DNA of 64,000 nt from Chloroflexota bacterium (GTDB taxonomy: Bacteria > Chloroflexota > Anaerolineae > Aggregatilineales > Phototrophicaceae), in the NCBI GenBank assembly GCA_011523545.1, contig WTGN01000045.1:41367-105366 (forward strand), read 5' to 3'. Within the stretch, counting starts at the first letter, position 1; every line of letters starts with the position of its first letter. The notes beneath the pieces are model-generated. The model ran no database searches. It worked only from the letters and a program-made list of their open reading frames with translations, and was not told the origin of the DNA. A program made the translations under genes and the position numbers. Positions 17,260 through 27,895 of the stretch are shown here, one piece after another.

Positions 17260-17727
17260 CTAAAAGGGAATGTCATCGACCGATGTCGGCGCGTCCGGAT
17301 AATTCGAAGCGCGGTCATCGCGACGTTGGCTCTGCTGACCGCCACCGCGTTGCGCGCCGCCTCCGCTCCAGCCGCCGCCTTGGTCGCCGCTGTCGCCCCG
17401 GCCGCCCAGGAAGCGCACATCACGGGCCGTCAGATCAAGCGACGCCGCCGCTTCTCCATTGTTATTGACATATCCGCGCGCCTGGACATTGCCGACCACC
17501 ATGACCTGCCGGCCGCGCGACAAGTATTGATTGCAGGTTTCACCGAGCCCGCCCCAGGCGGCCACACGATACCAGGTCGTCCGTTCACGCTGTTCATTGG
17601 TATTGCGGTCCCGCCAGCGTTCGCTCACCGCGACGCTGAAGTTACATACCGCTTGCCCACTCTGTAAGTAACGCAGGTCAGGATCGCCGCCCAGATTGCC
17701 GACAATAATCGTTTGATGCCAAGACAT
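17260..17727 (-). CDS. ssb: Single-stranded DNA-binding protein
   Basis: OB-fold SSB sequence MSWHQTIIVGNLGGDPDLRYLQSGQAVCNFSVAVSERW and acidic tail ending DDIPF. Confidence 0.96.
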   Translation of the reverse strand: MSWHQTIIVGNLGGDPDLRYLQSGQAVCNFSVAVSERWRDRNTNEQRERTTWYRVAAWGGLGETCNQYLSRGRQVMVVGNVQARGYVNNNGEAAASLDLTARDVRFLGGRGDSGDQGGGWSGGGAQRGGGQQSQRRDDRASNYPDAPTSVDDIPF

Positions 17728-17750
17728 AATGGTCCGCTCCTGATAAACAT

Positions 17751-19223
17751 TTAGCCCGGTTTCATGCGCTCAAGCTTTTCCAAGAGTACGCTGCGCAGGA
17801 CCGCCGGGTCGCCCTTGCCGCGCATCCCGCCCATGATCTTGCCGAAGAGCGCGTTCAGCACTTTGTCGTTGCCGGCGAGATAGCGCTGCGCCATGTCGTC
17901 GTTGTCAGCGAGCGCCTTGTCCACCGCCGCCGCGATGACTGCCGGGTCGGAGACTTGCGCCAGCCCCTGCTCGTCCACGATAGCGCGGGCGCTGGCCCCG
18001 GTCGACCACATCGCCGGCAGCACTTTCTTGCGCGCCGTGTTCTGATTGATGGTACCTTGCTGCACCAGGCTCAACAAGCCGGCAAAAGCCTCGGCGCCGA
18101 TGGGAATGCCGTCGATGGCTTCGCGTTCGATTTCCTTCGCATTCATCAAGCGAAAGAGATCGGTGATCAACCAGTTGGCCGCTAATTTGGGATCGACGCC
18201 GGCGTCTACTATCGCCCTAAAATACTCGGCGACAGCGCGTTCCGCTGTCAGTACGCCGGCATCATAATTGCTCAATCCCAGATCGCCGACAAATTGCTTT
18301 TGCAGCTCGTCCGGCAGCGCCGGCAATCCCGCCGCGATTTCCGCCACCATTTCGCGGCTGACCTCAACTGCGGGCAGGTCCGGCTCCGGGAAGTAGCGAT
18401 ATTCGTCGGCGCGTTCCTTGTAGCGCTGGATGGTGATCCGTTGCCCGGCCTCGTCCCAGCCGAGCGTGGCCGGCTTCACCGAATCGCCCTCGCGATAGAG
18501 TTTGATCTGCCGCTTCACTTCATAGTCGATTGCTCTTGACATGTTGCGGATGCTGTTAAGATTCTTGATTTCAGTGCGTTCGCGCAACTCGGTATCGCGC
18601 TCATGCATCACGCTGACGTTCGCCTCAAAACGGAGCACGCCCTTGGACATGTCGCCGCTATTGACGCCGAGATAGCGCAGAATCGAGCGCAATTTGCGCG
18701 CGTAGGCTTCGGCTTCCGCGGCGCTGCCGATATCGGGTTCGGAGACGATTTCCAGCAAAGGCACGCCGGCGCGATTGTAATCGACCAGGCTGCCGCCCGC
18801 GATATGTGAAAGTTTGCCGGTGTCCTCTTCCATGTGGGCGCGGCGCACGCGGATGCGCTTGCTGGCGCCGTCTTCGAGCTCAATGTTGATGTAGCCATTG
18901 ATGGCCAGCGGCCGGTCGAACTGGCTGATTTGATAGCCCTTGGGCAGGTCGGGGTAGAAGTAATTTTTGCGCGCGAACTGGTTGACCGGCGGGATCTCGC
19001 AATTGAGCGCCAAGCCAACCATGATGCCATATTCCATCGCCCGCATGTTGATGACCGGCAGCGTCCCGGGCATGCCCAGCGACAGTGCGTCGACGGCGGA
19101 GTTGGGCTTGGCTTCGACGCTGTCGACGACCGGGCAACTGCTGAACATTTTGCTCTCGGTTTCCATCTCGGCGTGGACTTCCAGGCCGATCACCGTTTTC
19201 CACTCGCTCATCGAAGCGTCCAT
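17751..19223 (-). CDS. gatB: Asp-tRNA(Asn)/Glu-tRNA(Gln) amidotransferase subunit B
   Basis: WKTVIGLEVHAEMETESKMFSSCP, ARKNYFYPDLPKGYQISQFDRP, RVRRAHMEEDTGKLSH; ORF extends to 19259, start choice uncertain. Confidence 0.97.
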   Translation of the reverse strand: MDASMSEWKTVIGLEVHAEMETESKMFSSCPVVDSVEAKPNSAVDALSLGMPGTLPVINMRAMEYGIMVGLALNCEIPPVNQFARKNYFYPDLPKGYQISQFDRPLAINGYINIELEDGASKRIRVRRAHMEEDTGKLSHIAGGSLVDYNRAGVPLLEIVSEPDIGSAAEAEAYARKLRSILRYLGVNSGDMSKGVLRFEANVSVMHERDTELRERTEIKNLNSIRNMSRAIDYEVKRQIKLYREGDSVKPATLGWDEAGQRITIQRYKERADEYRYFPEPDLPAVEVSREMVAEIAAGLPALPDELQKQFVGDLGLSNYDAGVLTAERAVAEYFRAIVDAGVDPKLAANWLITDLFRLMNAKEIEREAIDGIPIGAEAFAGLLSLVQQGTINQNTARKKVLPAMWSTGASARAIVDEQGLAQVSDPAVIAAAVDKALADNDDMAQRYLAGNDKVLNALFGKIMGGMRGKGDPAVLRSVLLEKLERMKPG

Positions 19224-19387
19224 GGCCCGCGCTCGGTACAGTGGACTAATCTGACACAAAAGCGCAGTTTTGAAAAGGTGCGTAAATCTGATTCTGGCAA
19301 TTGCCCGCCGCCACTTCTGGCGCTGACGGCAGCCTGGATGCCGGCGGTCAAGAGAAACCCCGGCGCGGGAGCCGGGCTGTGGCGCGA

Positions 19388-20584
19388 TCAGGCGGCGAAC
19401 TCGCCTGCTCTGGCTCGTTCGGTGAAGCCATGCGCCGCCAGGAAGCGCTCCAGCCGCGCGAGCGCCTCGCGAATGTTCGCTTCGCTGGTGGCGTAGCTGG
19501 CGCGGACGAACCCGCGGCCGCTTTCGCCAAAGGCGCTGCCCGGGATCAGGGCGAGCCGCTCGCTCCGCAGCAGCTCTTCGCAGAAGGTCTCGTCGTCCAT
19601 GCCCGTTGCGGCGATGCTGGGGAAGGCGTAGAAAGCGCCGCGCGGTTCAAAGCAGGTGAGGCCGAGCCGATTGAAGCCGTCGACGATAAGCCGGCGCCGC
19701 CGATCGTATTCCTGACGCATCGCTTCGACATCGCTTTCCCCATGCAGGATCGCCTGCAGCGCAGCCACCTGGCCGGTGGTCGGCGCCGACATGATCAGGT
19801 ACTGGTGTATCTTGTACATCGCTTCGGTGAAGGGCGCTGGCGCGCTGACATAGCCGATGCGCCAACCGGTCATGGCGTAGGATTTGCTCATGCCGCTCAG
19901 CACGATGGTGCGCTCATACATATTGGGCAACGATGCGAAATTGATATGCTCAATGCCGTAGACGAGCCGTTCATAGATCTCATCGGAAATGACAACCAGG
20001 TCGTGCTTCTCAGCGATATCAGCGACCTGCAGCAAGTGTTCGCGCGTCAGCGCCGCGCCGGTCGGGTTGCTGGGATAACTGATCAGGATCGCTTTGCTGC
20101 GCGGCGTGATTCTCGCTTCGAGCGCGGGCCCGGTGATCTGGAAGTCGTCTGCGGCCGATGTCGGCGCCATGACCGGCACGCCGCCGGCCGTCTCAACAAG
20201 CGCCGGATTGGCGACGAAACAAGGCTCGACAACCAGCACCTCGTCGCCGGGGTCCAGCAGGACCTTGAGCGCAAGATACAGCGCTTCGCTGACGCCGACC
20301 GTAACCAGCACCTCGGCGTCGGGCGAATACCGCAAGCCGTAGCGCCGCTCAATCTGAGCCGCGATCGCCGCCCGCAATTCGTAATTGCCCGCGTTTGAGG
20401 TATAACCAGTGAGCCCCTGGCGCAGACTTTCAACGCCCGCTTCAACAATATGCGCCGGTGTCACAAAGTCCGGCTCGCCGATGCCGAGCGTGACCACATC
20501 GTCCATGGTGGCGGCGATATCAAAGTAGCGGCGGATGCCCGACGGGCGCAACTTTTGCGCGCTTCTGGAAAGGTAGCGACTCAT
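19388..20584 (-). CDS. PLP-dependent aminotransferase, class I/II
   Basis: LSGMSKSYAMTGWRIGYVSAP PLP-lysine motif, ISYPSNPTGAAL; start MSRYLSRSAQKLRPSGIRRYFD inside longer ORF (to 20650). Confidence 0.95.
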   Translation of the reverse strand: MSRYLSRSAQKLRPSGIRRYFDIAATMDDVVTLGIGEPDFVTPAHIVEAGVESLRQGLTGYTSNAGNYELRAAIAAQIERRYGLRYSPDAEVLVTVGVSEALYLALKVLLDPGDEVLVVEPCFVANPALVETAGGVPVMAPTSAADDFQITGPALEARITPRSKAILISYPSNPTGAALTREHLLQVADIAEKHDLVVISDEIYERLVYGIEHINFASLPNMYERTIVLSGMSKSYAMTGWRIGYVSAPAPFTEAMYKIHQYLIMSAPTTGQVAALQAILHGESDVEAMRQEYDRRRRLIVDGFNRLGLTCFEPRGAFYAFPSIAATGMDDETFCEELLRSERLALIPGSAFGESGRGFVRASYATSEANIREALARLERFLAAHGFTERARAGEFAA

Positions 20585-20830
20585 TAATGCTGTCTCCTTG
20601 AGAACGGTAGCCCCATTCTTTGTATCACAATATCGCGCGAGGAGCATCACACAGCTTTGTTCAATTGCGACGGCCGAATTTCTACAGAGTGTATGAGGTA
20701 TTCGACTTTAATCGCTTGCTTCAGCACTGAATTCGCCCATTTTGTAGGATGAGCCGGGGCGGCGCCGGCAGCGAGATTGAAATCATGTCATAAGATTTAT
20801 TAATAGGCAGTCAATTCAGCAAGGAGGCGC

Positions 20831-21634
20831 TTGATCATGAGCTTGCCGTCATTCGCATCTCTGGCAAACTGGGAAAAGACGCGCGATAGCTTGCATCAGA
20901 TTGCGCAGGTGGTCGGGGCGATAGGCGCCGCTTGCGCCGATCCTCTGCCGAACGAGCTTCACTTCAGCCTGGATGTATCGACCCGGGCCCTTTCTACGAG
21001 GGAAATGCAATTTGGCGGTGAACTGCGTTTCGAATTCGATACGCTGCAGCTCTGTTATGTTCGTGGCGGCAATGAGGCCTTCAGGCTTGATGCGCCCGGC
21101 CACTCGCAGCTGTCGCTCATGCGCCGCCTGCTCGCCAGCTTCGACGAATGCGGATACACCGTTCAGCCGTCGATGAAACATATCAGCGCCGGGCAGGCCT
21201 TCGAAATCGACCGCGAGTTGGCGTCCGTCTTTGCCTCGGCGCTTGATGCCGTCTTCACCGCCTTGGCAAGATTCCGCGCCAAGCTGAACGGTACAATGAC
21301 GCCGCTGGTGCTTTGGCCGCATCACTTTGATCTGGCCTTCATTTGCTTTGTCACGGCCGAGGCCGATGAACACAGCGCCCCGCAAACTTCTTACGGCTTC
21401 GCTCCCTATAGCCCGGGCTTGGAGAAACCCTATTTCTACGCCTATGCCTGGTCGGCGTCGACCGGTTATCTGCGATTGCCAGTCGAGGCGCCAGCGCAGG
21501 CCCTGAATGGAGCGTACACCGGCTTGTACGCGGCCTACGATGACCTGCGCGACCGGCCGGATTTCAACGGCGTTGTTGAGAAGATGCTGTTGCGCTATCA
21601 TCAGCTGGCGGCGTCTGGCTTGTCTCAGGCCTGA
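20831..21634 (+). CDS. DUF5996-like protein
   Basis: Overall pattern (WEKTRDSLHQIAQVVG..., LWPHHFDLAFICF, KPYFYAYAW) recalls DUF5996 family. Confidence 0.65.
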   Translation: MIMSLPSFASLANWEKTRDSLHQIAQVVGAIGAACADPLPNELHFSLDVSTRALSTREMQFGGELRFEFDTLQLCYVRGGNEAFRLDAPGHSQLSLMRRLLASFDECGYTVQPSMKHISAGQAFEIDRELASVFASALDAVFTALARFRAKLNGTMTPLVLWPHHFDLAFICFVTAEADEHSAPQTSYGFAPYSPGLEKPYFYAYAWSASTGYLRLPVEAPAQALNGAYTGLYAAYDDLRDRPDFNGVVEKMLLRYHQLAASGLSQA

Positions 21635-21907
21635 GCGGTCCGGTGAGCGGCGCAAGCGAAACAGGGCATGCCCGAAACATGATGTTGACGAGCGTTTCCA
21701 TGACCTGCACCGACAAATTGCAGGCAAGATGAACAGACATTTGCTGGCGCGCGTAGTATAGATAGAAGCGACTGCCAATACTGGCGAATGAAAAGGAACT
21801 TGGCAAAGCCTGCCGGAATCGTCTAAACTATGTTATTGTAGTGGCAAGCGCAGAATGTACCTGGGCGCCGCGCAATTGGCCATACTGCGTCAACACAGAG
21901 GGTTGAA

Positions 21908-22165
21908 ATGAGCGAAGAGAGCAAGAATCCCAACGACAGCCTGGATGAAAACCTGAACGATACGCCGGCGGATGAAATGGGCGACCGGCTGGAGCGCCTT
22001 GGCGGTGAACCGGCGCCGGCGATCACCCCGGAAGAATTCGAGCGGCTGCAGAAGGCTGGGCAAGTCCATATCGATTCGCGCGGACGCGTTCGGACTGCGC
22101 GACGGACGGGCGCGGAAGCTGGCGTGTCACTGCGCAAACGGCGCGCCTGGTATGCAAGCGCCTGA
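21908..22165 (+). CDS. Small acidic hypothetical protein
   Basis: Intact 85 aa ORF; no recognisable domain. Confidence 0.4.
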   Translation: MSEESKNPNDSLDENLNDTPADEMGDRLERLGGEPAPAITPEEFERLQKAGQVHIDSRGRVRTARRTGAEAGVSLRKRRAWYASA

Positions 22166-22394
22166 CACCGTCCCGTCGCAGGACTGCTGAGCGCCTTCTT
22201 CACCAGCCCTTGCGCGCGCAGGCGGGCGGTTTCCCACGCTTGGCGCCGCATACAATTGCCCCTAAGGGAAATACGACACGGGATCATCGGCCGCGCTTAG
22301 CCGGACGCATGCTCTCGGCTCTTGAAACAGCGTGCCTCGCTTCAGCTTCGGATCTGTCGCATGTCACCTGGAATCATGGAGATCCGCGTTCGCG

Positions 22395-23066
22395 ATGATG
22401 GCTCGCCTGATTAACTTTGATCACGTCAGCCAGGCCCTGGCGCTGCCGGGTTTTGATACGGCGGCCGCCCGGCAAATCATGGCGCCGGCGCCACGCGGCT
22501 GGCAAAAGCGCAAAAGCCCACCAAGCCCGGCGGCCGTCCTGATTTTGATAACCGCTGCTGACGACGATCGCCTCCAGACTGTCTTGACCTTGCGCAACGC
22601 CGGCCTGCGCGGGCACAGCGGTCAAGTCAGCTTTCCCGGCGGGCGTCAGGATCCGCAAGACGAGAGCTTGCAGCAGACCGCCCTGCGCGAAACCTGCGAG
22701 GAGATTGGAATCTGTGGCGAGCAAGCGTCGATACTGGGGCAACTGCCGCAGTTTTATATTCCCGCCTCGCATCACGATGTCTATCCCATTGTCGCCGCTG
22801 GCGTCGGCATGCTTGCGCTCCGGCCTAATCCGGCGGAAGTGGCGGAAGTCTTCTGCTTCGCGCTGGAGGACCTCCTGCAGCCGCGCTTCAAATCCGTCGA
22901 GCAGCGTGTAATCCAAGGCGTCAAAGTGCGCGTGCCCTATTATGATGTTGCTGGCCACAAGGTCTGGGGCGCGACGGCTATGCTGCTCAGCGAATTGGAA
23001 GGGCGCCTGCGACATGTATTGCCGAAGCGCGTCCTGCTGGCATTGCGCGAGCGCGTTGACGACTAG
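22395..23066 (+). CDS. NUDIX hydrolase, CoA-pyrophosphatase-like
   Basis: SGQVSFPGGRQDPQDESLQQTALRETCEEIGI Nudix box with UPF0035-like context. Confidence 0.92.
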   Translation: MMARLINFDHVSQALALPGFDTAAARQIMAPAPRGWQKRKSPPSPAAVLILITAADDDRLQTVLTLRNAGLRGHSGQVSFPGGRQDPQDESLQQTALRETCEEIGICGEQASILGQLPQFYIPASHHDVYPIVAAGVGMLALRPNPAEVAEVFCFALEDLLQPRFKSVEQRVIQGVKVRVPYYDVAGHKVWGATAMLLSELEGRLRHVLPKRVLLALRERVDD

Positions 23067-23214
23067 ATCGCGGCCCTGATCTTGACAGTCGACGATCTGG
23101 CAATCGGGACCAGGTCTTGGCGCTTGTCTACATTGGGCAGGATTGCTATGCTTAGGTCATCAGAATACGCGGGCGAAAATTGAATTCTCGGCCTTTGCCC
23201 GCCAGTAGACATTC

Positions 23215-24381
23215 ATGGATAGCATCCTCACAGGCATTCCCATATTGGCGGTAGGCCCTGCCGCTGGCGGCGCCGGCGAATGGGGCACGCTTGGCGCTTA
23301 TGTCATCATGGCCCTGGGCCTCTCCTTCCTCTGCTCCATTTGGGAAGCGGCCATGCTGTCGACGCCGGTCTCGCATATTGAATTGCTGGTCCAGCAAGGC
23401 AAAAAGTCGGGACTCATCATGCAAGGTCTGCGGCAAAATGTGGAGCACCCCATCGCCGCGATTCTGACGCTGAACACCATCGCGCATACGGTCGGGGCGG
23501 CTGGCGCCGGCGCAGAAGCCACCGCGATATTCGGCAGTCAATTCCAGGGCCTCATTTTTGCCATATTGACACTGCTGATTTTGGTGTTTTCCGAGATTAT
23601 CCCGAAGACGCTTGGCGCCGTCTATGCCAAAGCGCTCACGCCATTTACCGCTCATTCATTGCGGATTCTGCTGCAAATCTTCAAGCCCGCCGTCTTCGCC
23701 TTTGACTTCTTCACCCGCGCGATGCGGCCGAGCGAAGAGCCGCCGACCGTGACCCGCTCCGAGCTGCAAGTGATGGCGCGGATCAGCGCCGAAGAGGGCG
23801 GCATTCAAGAGCGCGAAAACCGCATCGTCGCCAACTTGCTGCAGCTTGCCGATGTGCAGGTGGAAACGATCATGACGCCGCGCACGGTCGTGGTGATGTT
23901 TCAGGAAGAACAGACCGTCGGCGAGGTCATGCGCTCCTACCGCTTTCTGCCCTTTTCGCGCATCCCCGTTTATGCCGAATCGGCTGACGACGTCCAGGGT
24001 TACGTGCTGCGTCACGAGATTTACCGGCGGGCGGCGGCCGATGAACATGACGTAAAGCTGCGGGACATCGCCCGGCGCTTGGACGTGGTGCCGGAAACCA
24101 ATTCGGTGGCGCAAGTGCTTGATGAATTCATCAGAAAGCAAGATCATATATTCCTGGTCATTGATGAATATGGCGGCACGGCTGGCTTGATCACGCTGGA
24201 GGACACCGTCGAGACCCTGCTCGGCATCGAAATCCTTGATGAATTGGACCGAGTCGCGGATCTGCGGCAGTTGGCGCAGCGCCGCTATCAAAGCCAGATC
24301 GAGCTGCTGGAACAGATGGAGCGGGTTCAAGAGACGCCGCCGGGCTCGCCCGACCCGACCGATCCGGACCGAGAGGAATGA
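23215..24381 (+). CDS. CNNM/HlyC-type membrane protein with CBS domains
   Basis: N-terminal CNNM/DUF21 TM region (FSEIIPKTLGAVYA), IMTPRTVVVMF, DHIFLVIDEYGGTAGLITLEDTVE. Confidence 0.92.
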   Translation: MDSILTGIPILAVGPAAGGAGEWGTLGAYVIMALGLSFLCSIWEAAMLSTPVSHIELLVQQGKKSGLIMQGLRQNVEHPIAAILTLNTIAHTVGAAGAGAEATAIFGSQFQGLIFAILTLLILVFSEIIPKTLGAVYAKALTPFTAHSLRILLQIFKPAVFAFDFFTRAMRPSEEPPTVTRSELQVMARISAEEGGIQERENRIVANLLQLADVQVETIMTPRTVVVMFQEEQTVGEVMRSYRFLPFSRIPVYAESADDVQGYVLRHEIYRRAAADEHDVKLRDIARRLDVVPETNSVAQVLDEFIRKQDHIFLVIDEYGGTAGLITLEDTVETLLGIEILDELDRVADLRQLAQRRYQSQIELLEQMERVQETPPGSPDPTDPDREE

Positions 24382-25277
24382 GGAAGCTCCTCCTTCCTCT
24401 GCCTGCCCACAGCTACAGATTCGAATTGCTGCTGGCATTCGTCAGGCGCATTGCCCATCCGGCGCGCCTTGTCGTGCAGGATGGCGCTCTTTGGCGCTTC
24501 ACCGGCGGGCGGCTCTTGTCTTATCGTCAGGCGGGCGAGGCGATTACAGTCTGCGGCGACGGCTGGAACGCCGAAGACGCCGCGGCCATCGAGGGCAAAT
24601 CTCGACATTGCCTGGGTTTTTGCCATGATCTGACGGCGTTTTACGAATATGCCCGAGGGGATGACCGCCTGTGGCGCGTCATCGAACCTGTGTATGGCGC
24701 CCCGCTATTCTGTACCGAGACCGTCTTTGAGGCGCTTGTCACGCTGATCATCGAACAGCATATCAGCTGGAAGACCGCCATGCGCGCGCAGCAAACGCTG
24801 ATGCAAATCTATGACGATGGCGCCAAGGTCGGCCGGGCGACGGTCTACGATTTCCCCATGCCGCGGCAGTTGGCCAGCGCGGCGCCTGCGGATTTGAAGC
24901 CCCTGAAAATAACCAACCGTCGCATCGACATGATCATTGACATCGCATCGGCGGTCTCATCTGGCGAACTTGATCTGGAGTCGCTCGCCGCGTTGGATCC
25001 ACAGGCGGCTTATGAGCGCTTGCTGGCGATCAAGGGCGTCGGCCACTGGACCGCCAACAATACGCTGGGGCGGGCGCTGGGCTTGTACCCGGCCATGAGC
25101 CAGAATGATGTCGCTTTGCAAGCCGCCATCGCTCACTACTTTCACGACGACGCCCGTTTGAAGAGCGCGCAGATTGTTCTGGATACCTTGGGCGAATACG
25201 GAGAGTTTGCCGGTTTGGCCGGCCATTTTACGCTGCTGCGCTGGGTGCTTGACCGCTATCCGCCGATCTCGCATTAG
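24378..25277 (+). CDS. DNA-3-methyladenine glycosylase / HhH-GPD family protein (AlkA-like)
   Basis: LVTLIIEQHISWKTAMRAQQTL, HhH KGVGHWTANNTLGRALG. Confidence 0.88.
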   Translation: MRKLLLPLPAHSYRFELLLAFVRRIAHPARLVVQDGALWRFTGGRLLSYRQAGEAITVCGDGWNAEDAAAIEGKSRHCLGFCHDLTAFYEYARGDDRLWRVIEPVYGAPLFCTETVFEALVTLIIEQHISWKTAMRAQQTLMQIYDDGAKVGRATVYDFPMPRQLASAAPADLKPLKITNRRIDMIIDIASAVSSGELDLESLAALDPQAAYERLLAIKGVGHWTANNTLGRALGLYPAMSQNDVALQAAIAHYFHDDARLKSAQIVLDTLGEYGEFAGLAGHFTLLRWVLDRYPPISH

Positions 25278-25294
25278 CGCGGGCTGAAGCCGCC

Positions 25295-26224
25295 CTAAGC
25301 CGAGAGCTCGTCGTAGAGCAGCTCCTGATTGAGCGATTGCAGCACGGTGTCTTCGCTCTCCAGCGTGAGTGAGGCGGCGGTCACGCCCAGGCGCATCGCC
25401 TCATCAATGGGCACATTGTTGAGGATGCCGAAAATCACCGCGCCGGAAAACGCATCACCCGCGCCGGCCGTATCGACGACCTCGGTGTGGATCGCGCGGA
25501 TGTAGCCGCCGCCGCTGCTGTCAGCATAAGCGAGGCCCCGCTCGCCGAGGGTGACGACGGCGATATTGGCGCCCATGTTGACGAGCTGCTGGGCGGTGCC
25601 GATGGCGGAATCGCGCTCGGTGGCCGGCTCGTTCAGCGAGCAGAGGGCGGCTGTTTCGCTGGCGTTCGGCACAATCAGATAGAGATTGGAGATGAAACGA
25701 CGCAGGCGGCTGGCCATCAGCGGCGATGTCGGGTCGGCGCAGACGCGGGCCCGGTGCCGCATCGCCAACTCGAACAGCGTGTCCAGCGCTTCTTCGGGAA
25801 GGGTGGCGTCGATGACAACCAGGGCTGCCGCTTCAAACAGCGACTCGTGTTCCAGCAAGTAATCTGAATCGAGCGAACCGGCTATGCTCAAGTCATCGAC
25901 GCGCGTGCAAGTGTCATCCTTGTGATACAGCAGCATTGAGGTGGCGGTATGCGCGCCGCTAACGCGCAGCACGCGGCTGCAATCAATGCCGGCGCGCGTC
26001 GAATGTGTGATGAGATGCTGGCCGATGTCATCGTCGGCGATGGCGGAGAGCAGCACGGTATTGATATCGAGCCGCGCCAAATTCTCGGCGATATTGCGGG
26101 CGACGCCGCTTACGGAAGCGTGGATATGCCCGTAGTGGCGCATGCCAGGCCGCAGCGTTTCGAACGTCCTGCCGCTGATTTCCAACACGGCCGAGCCGAC
26201 AACCAAGACATATTCGCCATCCAT
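25295..26224 (-). CDS. PfkB family carbohydrate/nucleoside kinase
   Basis: GHIHASVSGVARNIAENLARLD and C-terminal DTAGAGDAFSGAVIF signature. Confidence 0.94.
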   Translation of the reverse strand: MDGEYVLVVGSAVLEISGRTFETLRPGMRHYGHIHASVSGVARNIAENLARLDINTVLLSAIADDDIGQHLITHSTRAGIDCSRVLRVSGAHTATSMLLYHKDDTCTRVDDLSIAGSLDSDYLLEHESLFEAAALVVIDATLPEEALDTLFELAMRHRARVCADPTSPLMASRLRRFISNLYLIVPNASETAALCSLNEPATERDSAIGTAQQLVNMGANIAVVTLGERGLAYADSSGGGYIRAIHTEVVDTAGAGDAFSGAVIFGILNNVPIDEAMRLGVTAASLTLESEDTVLQSLNQELLYDELSA

Positions 26225-26245
26225 GCCTGCGCTCCTCGCTATCCG

Positions 26246-27667
26246 CTAGCCGGCGGAATTGGATGTGCCGGTCTCATCAGTCCGATTGGCTTCCGGCGGC
26301 GGCGGCAGCGTCGGCTGCGCATCAATCGCCTCCGTGCTTGCCGGCGGGGCGGGCGGCACATCGACGCCCAAATTCGCCGGGTTCAAATTGGCCGAGCCGA
26401 TGACGTCCTCGTCAGCCGGATCTTCAGCGCAGCGGAAACCGATCCAGCGCAAGAAGTCGTCTGGCCGCGCCGATTGGCGATGCACCGTGCGGCTGAAGAA
26501 GGGCACGCCATCCCAGGAGCCGCCGCGCAGCACCTTCTCTTGCCCGATTATCGGGCCGGTCGGGTTAAGGGCGTTGCCGCCGCGCGCCTGCTCTGCATAA
26601 TGTCGCTCGCTGTAATAATCGCTGACCCACTCGGCGACGTTGCCCGCCATGTCATAGGCGCCGTAGAAGCTCGCGCCCAGCGGTATACTGCCGACCTGCA
26701 AGGAACCGGGCGGCGAATCGAGCGGACGGTTGGTCTTGGCCAGGGCGTTGTCCCAAGCATTGCCCCAGGGATAGATGCGCCCGTCATCAGCGCGGGCGGC
26801 GCGCTCCCACTCGGCTTCCGTCGGCAGGCGGCGACCGACCGCTTCGCAATATTCGCGGGCGCCGTACCAGGTCACGCCGTAGACGGGATGCTGCGCCAAG
26901 CCGGCGCCAATTGTGTAGTTCGAGCCGTCAAAGATGATCGGCGCGTCAGGGCTCTCGTTTTGCGTTTGAATGCAGGGAAAGCCGGCGCAGCGATTGATAT
27001 GGGCATCAGGCCCGCGCGCGTTGAGGAAGGCGACGTACTGGTCAAATGAGACCTCGGTTGATTCCAGGAGGAATGAATCGACGGTGACCTGGTGCGCGGG
27101 GAAGGAGTCTTGCGCATAACTCGCTTCACAGACGCCGGCATCGCGCGTCACGCATTGGCGGACGGCTTCCGTCACTTCGCCCGGCGTCGTGCCCATGACA
27201 AAGGCGCCGCCGGGGATGGTCACTGTCAGGCTGCGGATCACCCTCAGAGTTTCCGGAATCTCGCTGGTTGGCGCGAGCGTCGGCGCAGGACTGTCGGTCG
27301 GGGCGTCGGTGGGGATGGCCGTCGGCTGCACCTGCACCGATATAACTTCGCCGTCAGTGGGCGGCGCGGCTGGCGCCCTTCCTGCGTCGGCCGAAGCAGG
27401 ATCCGGCGTCGCCGTCACAACGATGAATTGCGACACCGGCGTATCCCGGGGCAAGCTCGCGTCTTCGGTGGCCGTCATCACCACATGCACAACGGTCGTA
27501 TGGACTTGCGGCTCGGCAGTTGGCAGAAAGTAAGCTGGTAGAGTGCCTTCGAGCATGATGCCGATCATGACGCTCAACCCGCAAAACAGACCGGGAATAA
27601 AGCCGATCAACGACCATTGCCAGGCGGCGCTGCGCTGACGCCGTCCGCCGATAGGTCTATAGGACAT
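26246..27667 (-). CDS. Formylglycine-generating-enzyme/SUMF1-like domain protein with N-terminal TM anchor
   Basis: IPGGAFVMGTTPGEVTEA, YGVTWYGAREYCEAVGRRLPTEAEWERAARADDGRIYPWGN, DMAGNVAEWVSDYY, VLRGGSWDG. Confidence 0.92.
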   Translation of the reverse strand: MSYRPIGGRRQRSAAWQWSLIGFIPGLFCGLSVMIGIMLEGTLPAYFLPTAEPQVHTTVVHVVMTATEDASLPRDTPVSQFIVVTATPDPASADAGRAPAAPPTDGEVISVQVQPTAIPTDAPTDSPAPTLAPTSEIPETLRVIRSLTVTIPGGAFVMGTTPGEVTEAVRQCVTRDAGVCEASYAQDSFPAHQVTVDSFLLESTEVSFDQYVAFLNARGPDAHINRCAGFPCIQTQNESPDAPIIFDGSNYTIGAGLAQHPVYGVTWYGAREYCEAVGRRLPTEAEWERAARADDGRIYPWGNAWDNALAKTNRPLDSPPGSLQVGSIPLGASFYGAYDMAGNVAEWVSDYYSERHYAEQARGGNALNPTGPIIGQEKVLRGGSWDGVPFFSRTVHRQSARPDDFLRWIGFRCAEDPADEDVIGSANLNPANLGVDVPPAPPASTEAIDAQPTLPPPPEANRTDETGTSNSAG

Positions 27668-27895
27668 GCAGTCTCTCCTTCAGGTTGACCTGCTGAGCCT
27701 TGCCCGACGCTGGCGCCGGCTGGTCTCTATTAGCGTAAAGCACAATTCATCGTTCTGCAATCGTAGGTGGCTTGCGCGGCGCTCCTGAGAAGGCGATCGC
27801 AGCGGGCGGCGGCCGGCAGCGCGTCTCGCTTCGCTTGACAGGCGCTGGCCAAAGGTTTAGGCTAGGTTGAAAATGTCATTTCGGGGCGCCTTGTC